DNA of 31,172 nucleotides from Methyloceanibacter sp. Its GTDB lineage: Bacteria > Pseudomonadota > Alphaproteobacteria > Rhizobiales > Methyloligellaceae. Location: contig JAENXG010000004.1 in assembly GCA_016649675.1 (NCBI GenBank), forward strand, positions 1 through 31,172, read 5' to 3'. Below the pieces are notes generated by a model, which saw only the letters and a list, made by a program, of their open reading frames with translations, was not told the origin of the DNA and did no database searches. How positions within the stretch are numbered: the first letter of the stretch is position 1; every line of letters begins with the position of its first letter. Shown here piece after piece: positions 7,796 through 14,159 of the stretch. Made by a program: the position numbers and the translations under genes.

Positions 7796-8352
7796 ACCGC
7801 ATTGACGAGACCAGGCCCTTCATCCCCGTGCGCATCGCCGTGCTCACGGTCTCCGACACGCGCACCAAGAAGACCGACAAATCGGGACCCCTCCTCGTCA
7901 GCATGATCAAAGAGGCCGGTCACGAGGTGGCGGAGCACGCCATCGCCGAGGACAACGAGAAGGCGATCCGCCGCCAGGTGAAGCGCTGGATCAAAGATCC
8001 GCAAGTGGATGTGGTGATCACCACGGGCGGCACGGGCTTCACCGGGCGCGACGTGACGCCCGAGGCGGTGAAGCCGCTGTTCGAGAAGGAGATCGAGGGG
8101 TTCTCCGTGCTGTTCCATATGCTGAGCTACCAAAGCGTGGGAACCTCGACGGTGCAGTCGCGCGCTTGCGGCGGGCTCGCGCACGGCACCTATATTTTCT
8201 GCGTGCCGGGCTCGCCGGGTGCCTGCACTGACGCCTGGAACGGCATCCTCAAGGCTCAGCTCGACAACCGCCACCGCCCCTGCTCGTTCATCGAGATCAT
8301 GCCGCGGCTGCAAGAGACGCGGAAGGGCGGCAAGGGCAAGAAAGCCGGCTGA
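7792..8352 (+). CDS. moaB: Molybdenum cofactor biosynthesis protein B
   Basis: A 186-residue MoaB/Mog-family protein that binds molybdopterin and takes part in adenylylation or molybdate insertion during molybdenum cofactor synthesis. The molybdopterin-binding motif TTGGTG (77-82) with downstream D87 (GRDVTPEA) and the GSPGA segment (140-144) are intact. Length fits MoaB rather than the larger MoeA. The ATG at 7792 overlaps the glycosylase stop codon and has GGAG five bases upstream, so this start is secure although the same frame is open further 5' inside the glycosylase gene. The C-terminal tail is Lys/Gly-rich (RKGGKGKKAG). It ends six bases from the convergent GGDEF gene. Whether it acts as MoaB or Mog cannot be decided from sequence alone. 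Confidence 0.93.
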   Translation: MNRIDETRPFIPVRIAVLTVSDTRTKKTDKSGPLLVSMIKEAGHEVAEHAIAEDNEKAIRRQVKRWIKDPQVDVVITTGGTGFTGRDVTPEAVKPLFEKEIEGFSVLFHMLSYQSVGTSTVQSRACGGLAHGTYIFCVPGSPGACTDAWNGILKAQLDNRHRPCSFIEIMPRLQETRKGGKGKKAG

Positions 8353-8358
8353 CGGTTG

Positions 8359-9291
8359 CTAGACCGCAAAGGCGCGAGCGATGCCGTCGGTGGCGACGGC
8401 GCTTCGCGTCAGCATCCCGGCGTGAGCGCCAATCACGCGATTGCGCCCTTTGAGCTTGGCGTCGTAGAGCGCCGCATCGGCGCGGGCGAGAATCTGGTCG
8501 ACCGTATCGCCGGGCCTGCCCTCGCCGACGCCGACGCTCCAGGTGAGCGAGATCCGGCCCTTGCCGGTGTCCAAGGGCCGTTCGGCGAGCCGCAGCCGCA
8601 GATCTTCGGCGACCTCGACCGCTTGCGACAGCGTCTGCTGCTCGAGCAGCAGGGCGAACTCGTCGCCGCCGAGACGCCCAACCAGGGCACCTTGTGGAAA
8701 GGCGGCGCGGGCGCACGCGCAGATGGCTTCGTCGCCGGTCTCATGGCCGTAGGAGTCGTTGATCTGTTTGAAGTTGTCGATGTCGAGGATGATGGCCGAC
8801 AGACTGCCGTCGGGGGGAACGACCCGCGCACACGCCTCGGTCGCCTGCTCGAAGAAGCCGCGGCGGTTGCACAGGCCGGTCAAGGGATCGGTGGTGGCGA
8901 GCCGCAGTAACTCGCGCTGCATGGAGGCTATGCGCTCAGCGGCGCGCAGCCGCGCGAAGAGCTCCTCGGCGAGAGGCGGCTTGCCGATGAAATCGTCGGC
9001 GCCGGAGTCCAAGGCCTCGATCAGGCTCCTTTGATCGTATTGGCTCGACATCATCAAAACATAGATCGGGCGCCGGCAAGTCGCGAGCAGCCTTGTCTCC
9101 CAGCACAGCTCGACACCCGACATGTGCTTGAGCTCAGCGCTCGTGATCAGCGCCTCGATGCAAGGATCGGCCTTGATGGAAGCAAGCGCTTCGCGCTCAT
9201 CGGCAAACGGGACGACCTCGTGACCGCGCGCTTCGAGGCGGCTGACGATCAATCGCGTGGTGCGGCTCGGATCGACCAATGCGAGGCGCAT
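8359..9291 (-). CDS. Receiver-like GGDEF protein (PleD-like), probable diguanylate cyclase
   Basis: A 310-residue protein with an N-terminal receiver-like domain (about 1-118) and a C-terminal GGDEF domain (about 130-295). GGDEF is intact at 208-212 and the substrate-binding segment FKQINDSYGHETGD is conserved, so cyclic di-GMP synthesis is likely. The receiver is degenerate: the phosphoacceptor position in ITSAELKHMSG is serine (S51), and only one N-terminal acidic residue remains (D7), although K104 is kept. The inhibitory I-site RxxD, expected at 199-202, reads PQGA, so feedback inhibition by c-di-GMP is not expected through that site. The ATG at 9291 has AAAGGG seven bases upstream. A perfect TTAA-N7-TTAA box lies 46-60 bases upstream. 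No PAS, HAMP or membrane segment is present, so the protein is predicted to be cytoplasmic. Confidence 0.9.
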   Translation of the reverse strand: MRLALVDPSRTTRLIVSRLEARGHEVVPFADEREALASIKADPCIEALITSAELKHMSGVELCWETRLLATCRRPIYVLMMSSQYDQRSLIEALDSGADDFIGKPPLAEELFARLRAAERIASMQRELLRLATTDPLTGLCNRRGFFEQATEACARVVPPDGSLSAIILDIDNFKQINDSYGHETGDEAICACARAAFPQGALVGRLGGDEFALLLEQQTLSQAVEVAEDLRLRLAERPLDTGKGRISLTWSVGVGEGRPGDTVDQILARADAALYDAKLKGRNRVIGAHAGMLTRSAVATDGIARAFAV

Positions 9292-9336
9292 GAAGAAGCC
9301 CTTTACTCAGGATTTCAAGCAACTAGCCGAAGCTCC

Positions 9337-9351
9337 TTAAGTTTAGCTTAA
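9337..9351. promoter_or_regulatory. Perfect CtrA-type box TTAA-N7-TTAA
   Basis: TTAA (9337-9340), seven bases, TTAA (9348-9351), upstream of the GGDEF gene and overlapping the stop codon of the glycosyltransferase gene. CtrA, the alphaproteobacterial cell-cycle regulator, binds TTAA-N7-TTAA(C); the trailing C is absent. It is the only perfect match I found in the window. Confidence 0.5.
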
Positions 9352-10025
9352 GCGCGACGGGCCCGCTTTAGGCGTGGAGGTGAGATGAGCCGCTCGGCGG
9401 AAACGCGTTCATCGCGATAAGCCTCGGATGTATCTACGTCTCTCAGCGTCGGAGCGAGGAGAACGCGTTTTCCGTTGAGATTGGCGAGCGTATCGGCAAG
9501 GGCGTGCGGGCCCGACCAGCGGACGCCGGCAAAGGGTGCGAGCACACGCGGGCTCCTTCTCAAGCCAATGAGCCAGTAGCCGCCATCGTGTGCCGGTCCC
9601 AACACGGCGTCGGCGCGCCCAAGGAGCTTGAAGGCCTGTGCGACGTGGGACGGAAGGATCGCGGGAATGTCGCTACCGACGATGATGGCGGGCCCCGGTG
9701 GCAGGCGCCGGAACAGACGCTGCATGCGTCGCCCAAGATTCCCGCTCCCTTGCGGCAGGCGCCCCACCCTTCGCGGCGCAGGCAAGATGCGCGAAGCAAC
9801 GTCCTTGTCGGGCGTGACGGCAAGCACCGTGCGCCAGCGCGGGTCGGCGGCCAATCGCAAAACGGTGTGAGCAAGGCAGCTGCGATAGAAGCGGATCGCC
9901 CCGACATCGCCGATCTCGCGTCCGAGCCGCCGCTTGACGAGGCCCGCAACCGGGCTCTTGGCCATGATGACGAGGCGCGGGGCAAAAGCGATGCGGCGCG
10001 GTGGGGCCGCGACCCGCCTAGCCAT
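9348..10025 (-). CDS. TIGR04282-type glycosyltransferase (DUF2064)
   Basis: A 225-residue GT-A-like nucleotidyl/glycosyltransferase family protein. Visible family segments are MAKSPVAGLVKRRLG (21-35), GSDIPAI, GPAHDGGYWLIGL and a late LRDVDT. The family is named from arsenosugar biosynthesis gene clusters, but most members, including this one, have no arsenic gene nearby, so the sugar and acceptor are unknown. Its start overlaps the end of the TIGR04283 glycosyltransferase gene by eight bases, so the two form a translationally coupled pair; these two families commonly occur together. The N-terminal 16 residues are Arg/Ala-rich and could be an artefact of a slightly early start. Its stop codon lies inside the CtrA-type box of the next gene. 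Confidence 0.87.
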   Translation of the reverse strand: MARRVAAPPRRIAFAPRLVIMAKSPVAGLVKRRLGREIGDVGAIRFYRSCLAHTVLRLAADPRWRTVLAVTPDKDVASRILPAPRRVGRLPQGSGNLGRRMQRLFRRLPPGPAIIVGSDIPAILPSHVAQAFKLLGRADAVLGPAHDGGYWLIGLRRSPRVLAPFAGVRWSGPHALADTLANLNGKRVLLAPTLRDVDTSEAYRDERVSAERLISPPRLKRARRA

Positions 10026-10707
10026 AGAGGCGCGCGAGCACCCGCGGCGGCACGCGAAGGTAATAGAGCAGGATGCAGCCGAGATTGCGTAAGCCCCGGG
10101 CGAGATAGCCTTCGCGCCGATAGCGCTGAGCGCTCGTCACCGCGCGCGCGTTGAGCATGACGAGCTCGCCCCGCCTCAGCCGCCGCACGAGATCGACATC
10201 CTCCATGAGGGCCAGCGGCCGGAAACCGCCAAGCCGGTTATAGAGGTTGCGCGAGATGAGGAGACCCTGATCGCCGTAAGGCAACGCGAGCAAGAGGCAG
10301 CGCAAGGCGACCATCCTTTCGACCAGGCGCGGCATGAGGCCGTCGTCGTCGAGAGCGAAGCGGAAGGCGGCCGCAGCGGATTTCCGCCTCCCGCTCTCGA
10401 CCCGCTCGATGAAGCTTTGCGCCTCATCGGCCCAGCCGGGATCGAGCACCGTGTCGGCATGCAGGAAGAGCAACCAATCGCCGCGCGCTTGCGCCGCGCC
10501 CGCGTCGAGCTGAGTCCCGCGGCCCTGCGGCGCTTTGATCAGATGCGTGCCGGCAGCCTCGGCGATGACGCAGGTCTCGTCGGTCGAGCCGCCATCGACG
10601 AGGATCGCTTCCTGCACCACGCCGTCCACCACGGCCGGCACGAGCGCGGTGAGCGTCGGGCCAAGCATCCGTTCGGCATTCAAGGTCGGGATGATCACGG
10701 AAATCAT
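10018..10707 (-). CDS. TIGR04283-type family 2 glycosyltransferase
   Basis: A 229-residue GT-A family 2 glycosyltransferase. It starts directly with the nucleotide-sugar binding strand (MISVIIPTLNAE), has VDGGSTDET at about 37-45, the metal-binding HADT at 83-86, PYGDQGLLISR in the acceptor region and a catalytic-type MEDVDL. The C-terminal part (RNLGCILLYYLRVPP) is hydrophobic and may contact the membrane. No substrate can be assigned. The ATG at 10707 is preferred because family members begin at this strand; the frame stays open to 10836, but that extension would cross the divergent promoter region. There is no ribosome site, and a -10-like TATAGT ends six bases before the ATG, so the transcript may be leaderless. 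It overlaps the downstream TIGR04282 gene by eight bases. Confidence 0.87.
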   Translation of the reverse strand: MISVIIPTLNAERMLGPTLTALVPAVVDGVVQEAILVDGGSTDETCVIAEAAGTHLIKAPQGRGTQLDAGAAQARGDWLLFLHADTVLDPGWADEAQSFIERVESGRRKSAAAAFRFALDDDGLMPRLVERMVALRCLLLALPYGDQGLLISRNLYNRLGGFRPLALMEDVDLVRRLRRGELVMLNARAVTSAQRYRREGYLARGLRNLGCILLYYLRVPPRVLARLYG

Positions 10708-10713
10708 GGGCGA

Positions 10714-10741
10714 ACTATAGCGTTTGGCCTTCAAGCGGCAA
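10714..10741 (-). promoter_or_regulatory. Predicted leaderless promoter of the glycosyltransferase pair
   Basis: Read on the minus strand: TTGCCG, 16 bases, TATAGT, then only six bases to the ATG of the TIGR04283 gene. The predicted transcript start falls at or next to the start codon, consistent with the lack of a ribosome site. Confidence 0.45.
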
Positions 10742-10771
10742 TCGTGACATGGCAGCACGATAGATATGTTC

Positions 10772-10800
10772 TTGATTTGTTCACGTGGCTTTACTATATA
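10772..10800 (+). promoter_or_regulatory. Predicted leaderless promoter of the radical SAM gene
   Basis: TTGATT (10772-10777), 17-base spacer, TATATA (10795-10800), then six bases to the ATG at 10807. It sits in a conspicuously AT-rich patch of otherwise GC-rich DNA. The expected transcript start is the A of the ATG, and no ribosome site is present. Confidence 0.5.
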
Positions 10801-10806
10801 GAGCCC

Positions 10807-11931
10807 ATGTCTGTTGCCTTGAAAAAAGCCCCCCAATTGGAGAGCGCCCCGCTCGAAGCTTCAGGCGTTGCGGCGGGTCGTCGGCATGGCAGGGGCGCCC
10901 AAACCAACCGCTCAGGCCGCTACGAGGCCATCGCCTACGAGCCCACCGACGACGGCTGGGAGTCGCTTGCCGAGCTCGAGGCGCTTGCCACCGACGTGCA
11001 AGAGGTCCCGGCGCGGCGCATTATCACCAAGAACGAGTCGTTCGATATCGGCTTCGACCGCTCGATCAACCCTTATCGGGGGTGCGAGCATGGCTGCATC
11101 TACTGTTTCGCGCGGCCGAGCCACGCCTTTCTCGGGCTGTCGCCAGGGCTCGATTTCGAGACCAAGCTGTTTGCCAAGACCAATGCCGGGCAAGCGCTCG
11201 AGCGCGAGCTCGCCGAGCCCGGCTATAAGGTCCGCACCATCGCCATCGGCACCAACACCGATCCCTATCAGCCGATCGAGCGGCGCTACCGCATCATGCG
11301 CCGCATCCTCGAAGTTTTGAGTGCGGCGAACCATCCCGTCGGCATCGTCACCAAGTCGGCGCTCGTGTTGCGCGACCTCGATCTGCTCACCTCGATGGCT
11401 GAACGCGGTCTCGTCAAGGTGGCGCTCTCGGTGACCACGCTCGACCGGAAGCTCGCTCGCGCCATGGAGCCCCGCGCGAGCACCCCCGATAAGCGGCTCG
11501 AGACGCTCGAGCGGATGGTCGAGGCCGGCGTGCCGGCTTCGGTCATGGTGGCACCGGTCATCCCCGGGCTTACCGACATGGAGATGGAGCGCATTCTCGA
11601 GCGCGCATCTTCGGTAGGCGTGACCCAAGCGGGCTATGTGCTGTTGCGGCTGCCGCTCGAGATCGGCGATCTTTTCACCGAATGGCTCAACGCCAACTGC
11701 CCGGACCGCGCCAAGCGCGTGCTGTCGCTGATGCGCTCCACCCGCGGCGGCAAGCTCTACAATGCGAAATGGGGCGAGCGCATGGTGGGCGACGGGCCTT
11801 ACGCCTGGATGATCGGCCGGCGCTTCGAGCTCGCCGCCGAGCGCCTCGGGTTGAACCGGAGCTCGGTCGAGCTCCGCACCGACCTGTTCACCCCCCCTGC
11901 CCTTCCCGGCCAGCAGCTCAGCCTGCTCTAG
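10807..11931 (+). CDS. PA0069-family radical SAM protein
   Basis: A 374-residue radical SAM enzyme related to spore photoproduct lyase-like proteins (COG1533). The cluster-binding motif is CEHGCIYC, with C93, C97 and C100 (CxxxCxxC), preceded by SINPYRGC as is typical of this family. Later family segments include GTNTDPYQPIERRY and VAPVIPGLTD. The family is widespread in proteobacteria and its reaction is unknown; DNA repair has been suggested only by distant similarity. The ATG at 10807 gives the usual N-terminus with a basic, disordered stretch before RIITKNESFDIGF. The frame is open far upstream but would cross into the divergent gene. No ribosome site is visible; a -10-like element lies six bases before the ATG. 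Confidence 0.9.
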   Translation: MSVALKKAPQLESAPLEASGVAAGRRHGRGAQTNRSGRYEAIAYEPTDDGWESLAELEALATDVQEVPARRIITKNESFDIGFDRSINPYRGCEHGCIYCFARPSHAFLGLSPGLDFETKLFAKTNAGQALERELAEPGYKVRTIAIGTNTDPYQPIERRYRIMRRILEVLSAANHPVGIVTKSALVLRDLDLLTSMAERGLVKVALSVTTLDRKLARAMEPRASTPDKRLETLERMVEAGVPASVMVAPVIPGLTDMEMERILERASSVGVTQAGYVLLRLPLEIGDLFTEWLNANCPDRAKRVLSLMRSTRGGKLYNAKWGERMVGDGPYAWMIGRRFELAAERLGLNRSSVELRTDLFTPPALPGQQLSLL

Positions 11932-12062
11932 AAAAAGGAGCGATTCGAGCAGTCGGTGCGGCGCGGAGTGATTCTGGCCGCGAGGGGAGCCTTCCCTTCT
12001 CAATGGCGCTTGCGCACTCTATGGGTAGGGCGCCAAAGCCATCGAGAGGTCGGGGAGCATCC

Positions 12063-12824
12063 ATGGCACCCGTTTCCAATCATCATGCGACCAAGGTTCC
12101 AGAGGTCACGCTCGGCTTCTGGATCATCAAGATTCTCGCGACAACGTTGGGCGAAACGGGCGGCGATACGTTCAGCATGACGATGGACCTTGGCTACCTC
12201 GTGAGCACGGCCATCTTCCTCTCCGCCTTGTTGCTTCTGGTCGGCATCCAAATGGCCGCGAAAAAATTTCACCCTTTTCTGTATTGGGCGGTGATCGTCG
12301 CCTCCACCACGGCCGGCACGACGATGGCCGACTTCGCCACCCGCTCTTTGGGTATCGGCTATTTCGGCGGCTCGTTGCTCCTGAGCGGCTGCCTCATGGC
12401 GGTCCTTGGCCTCTGGTATTGGACGCTTGGCTCGATCTCGGTGGAAACGGTGAGCACGCCAAAAGTGGAAGCCTTCTACTGGGCGGCGATCACGTTCTCG
12501 CAGACTTTGGGAACGGCTCTGGGGGACTGGCTCGCCGACACCGGCCTTGGCTATGAAGGAGGGGCGCTCGTGTTCGCTTCCGGATTGGCGGCGCTGGCGG
12601 CGGCTTATTTCTGGACGGACATATCGCGAGTCCTTCTCTTCTGGGCCGCCTTCATCCTGACGCGGCCGCTCGGAGCCACGGTCGGCGATTTTATCGACAA
12701 GCCGTTGGACCAGGGCGGCCTTGCCTGGAGCCGTCCCCTTGCCTCCGTCGTCGTCGCCGTTCTCATGATCGCTTGCATCGTCGTCCTGCCGCAAAGGGCA
12801 GGACGTCATCCACAACGGGCGTAG
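12063..12824 (+). CDS. COG4705-family multi-pass membrane protein
   Basis: A 253-residue inner-membrane protein with about seven or eight hydrophobic segments. It contains four copies of one motif, [FY]-W-x9-G-x4-D, with G/D pairs at G30/D35, G85/D90, G150/D155 and G204/D209, spaced 54-65 residues apart; each copy starts in a membrane segment and ends with a buried-looking acidic residue. This internal four-fold repeat and the length match the uncharacterised COG4705 family. A transport or ion-conducting role is plausible from the repeated acidic positions but is inference only. The ATG at 12063 has GGGAG five bases upstream; another ATG at 12001 would add 20 basic residues and has a poorly placed ribosome site. 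The gene stands between the radical SAM gene and rnhB without overlap, so an operon is not evident. Confidence 0.8.
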   Translation: MAPVSNHHATKVPEVTLGFWIIKILATTLGETGGDTFSMTMDLGYLVSTAIFLSALLLLVGIQMAAKKFHPFLYWAVIVASTTAGTTMADFATRSLGIGYFGGSLLLSGCLMAVLGLWYWTLGSISVETVSTPKVEAFYWAAITFSQTLGTALGDWLADTGLGYEGGALVFASGLAALAAAYFWTDISRVLLFWAAFILTRPLGATVGDFIDKPLDQGGLAWSRPLASVVVAVLMIACIVVLPQRAGRHPQRA

Positions 12825-12940
12825 CGCCGAGAGTTGGCGGCCGATCGGATCCCGGCGCGAGGCTCATCGTTTTCCACAATGTAGCAGCCCGCTCATATGG
12901 CGAGTTGCCAAGGACGCGGCGTTTGCGCGAGAGTCGGCCC

Positions 12941-13609
12941 ATGGCACTCGCGCAAGAATCACCGTCTGTCCGTCAGGCGCCCTGCTTCGATCTCGAAGCG
13001 GCGCTGATGGACCAATATCAGGGCCCTGTCGCCGGCATCGACGAGGCCGGCCGCGGCCCTTGGGCTGGACCCGTGGTGGTCGCCGCGGTGATCCTCAATC
13101 CCGACCGCATCCCCGAGGGTCTCAACGATTCGAAGCTCATGACGCCCGAGGCGCGCGAGGATCGCTATGGCGAGATCATCGCCACATCGATCGTGTCAGT
13201 GGTCATCGGCCAGGTCCGGCGGATCGACCGCGACAACATCCTGCAGGCAAGCCTGTGGGGCATGCGGGTCGCTTATCGCGGGCTCGGAGTGCCGGCAGGG
13301 GCCGCTTTGATCGACGGCAATATCATTCCGCGACGCTTCCCTTGCCAGGCGCGCGCCATCGTCGGAGGCGACGGCCTGTCGCTGTCTGTGGCAGCGGCCT
13401 CGATCGTGGCCAAGGTCACGCGCGACCGGCTGATGATCAGGCTCTCCCGCCGCTACCGCCGCTATGGCTGGGAGAGCAACAAGGGCTACGGCACGCCGGA
13501 GCATGCGGCGGCCATCAAGAAGCACGGGGTATGCACCCATCATCGCCGCTCCTTCAGCCCGATCGAGGAGGCGCTCCGGCTGCTCAATGAGCAGAACGGC
13601 ATGCTATAG
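12941..13609 (+). CDS. rnhB: Ribonuclease HII
   Basis: A 222-residue endonuclease that cuts the RNA strand of RNA-DNA hybrids and removes single ribonucleotides from DNA. Catalytic D34 and E35 lie in GIDEAGRGPWAGP, D125 in LIDGN, and a further aspartate follows in VTRDRLM; NDSK and the C-terminal KGYGTPEH and THHRRSF segments are typical. The start at 12941 gives a short N-terminal lead (FDLEAALM) as in homologues; no strong ribosome site is visible, and ATG 13006 is a shorter alternative. The frame is open upstream to 12773, but that would overlap the COG4705 gene. The stop codon is embedded in the predicted promoter of the following antitoxin gene. Closeness to ccrM and a PA0069-type gene recurs, as I recall, in Rhizobiales. 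Confidence 0.94.
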   Translation: MALAQESPSVRQAPCFDLEAALMDQYQGPVAGIDEAGRGPWAGPVVVAAVILNPDRIPEGLNDSKLMTPEAREDRYGEIIATSIVSVVIGQVRRIDRDNILQASLWGMRVAYRGLGVPAGAALIDGNIIPRRFPCQARAIVGGDGLSLSVAAASIVAKVTRDRLMIRLSRRYRRYGWESNKGYGTPEHAAAIKKHGVCTHHRRSFSPIEEALRLLNEQNGML

Positions 13610-13610
13610 T
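13602..13610 (+). promoter_or_regulatory. Extended -10 element before the antitoxin gene
   Basis: TG-C-TATAGT, an extended -10 form, overlaps the last codons and stop of rnhB and ends seven bases before the antitoxin ATG. No good -35 is seen. The predicted transcript would be leaderless or nearly so, matching the absence of a ribosome site. Confidence 0.35.
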
Positions 13611-13617
13611 CGCAACT

Positions 13618-13848
13618 ATGACTAAGATTCTGGACAAGGCGATCGCCAAAGTGCGGGCGCTTCCGGCGGAGGAGCAGGACGTCCTCGGCGCCGTTCTTCT
13701 CGCTCTGGCCGACGAAGAATTGACGCGTGTCGGCGAACTTGACGACGAGACCAGGGCGGCCGTCCGGGAGGGCGTGGAGCAGGCAAGGCGCGGTGCTTTC
13801 GTGCCCGATGAGGAGATCGAAGCCCTCTGGCAGCGCCTCGGTCTATGA
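13618..13848 (+). CDS. Antitoxin of a ParE/RelE-type module
   Basis: A 76-residue acidic protein (MTKILDKAIAKVRALPAEEQ at its start) with a predicted N-terminal helix and a C-terminal RRGAFVPDEEIEALWQR segment typical of small antitoxins in the 'putative addiction module component' group. Such proteins bind and neutralise the partner toxin through the C-terminal helix and usually repress their own promoter. The stop overlaps the toxin start (ATGA), the normal gene order and coupling for this class. There is no ribosome site; a TATAGT element lies seven bases upstream. No clear DNA-binding fold can be read in the N-terminus, so the exact antitoxin family (ParD, Phd or other) is uncertain. Confidence 0.78.
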   Translation: MTKILDKAIAKVRALPAEEQDVLGAVLLALADEELTRVGELDDETRAAVREGVEQARRGAFVPDEEIEALWQRLGL

Positions 13849-14132
13849 GGGTTCGCTTTACGCCGCGTGCGCGCGGTGATCTTGAAGCGATCATCGAGTA
13901 TCTCAGCGACAAAAATCTGCAAGGCGCTCGCAACGTCAGGCGAGTTCTCGAGGCCACCATCAATCTGATCGGGGATTTCCCGGAGAGCGGTCGGCTTGCC
14001 GGCGAGGAGGGAGTAAGGGCCCTGCCAGTCGGGCGGTACCCCTACTTGGTTTATTGGATTGTCGAAGCCGGCGAAGCCTGGGTTGTCCATATTCGCGACG
14101 GTCGCCGCAAACCTTGGCGTCGCGTCGAGTAA
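13845..14132 (+). CDS. ParE/RelE-superfamily toxin
   Basis: A 95-residue basic protein of the RelE/ParE fold. It begins with the characteristic strand MRVRFTPRARGDLEAIIEYL, has the central FPESGRLAGEEGVRALPVGRYPYLVYW segment split between loop and sheet, and ends with VVHIRDGRRKPWRR. ParE members poison DNA gyrase and RelE members cut ribosome-bound mRNA; the pattern RALPVGRYPYLVYW followed by HIRDGRRKPW is more ParE-like, but the target cannot be proved. The gene overlaps the antitoxin gene by four bases and lies 27 bases from the convergent hydrolase gene. The module sits in an otherwise conserved housekeeping neighbourhood, so it is a likely small insertion. Confidence 0.85.
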   Translation: MRVRFTPRARGDLEAIIEYLSDKNLQGARNVRRVLEATINLIGDFPESGRLAGEEGVRALPVGRYPYLVYWIVEAGEAWVVHIRDGRRKPWRRVE

Positions 14133-14159
14133 GTTGCTGACCGCCGCGCAATTGTTCTT

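Noticed and set aside
9348..10707. The two glycosyltransferase genes as an arsenosugar pathway
   Set aside because: The family names come from arsenic clusters, but no arsenic methyltransferase, ArsS or other arsenic gene is in the window.
11980..11998. A small hairpin (GAGGGGA/TCCCTTC) after the radical SAM gene as a terminator
   Set aside because: No T run follows and a four-base loop with one G-T pair is weak; it is expected by chance in this composition.
10912..12003. A 363-codon minus-strand frame opposite the radical SAM gene
   Set aside because: Antisense shadow of a gene with intact CxxxCxxC and family motifs.
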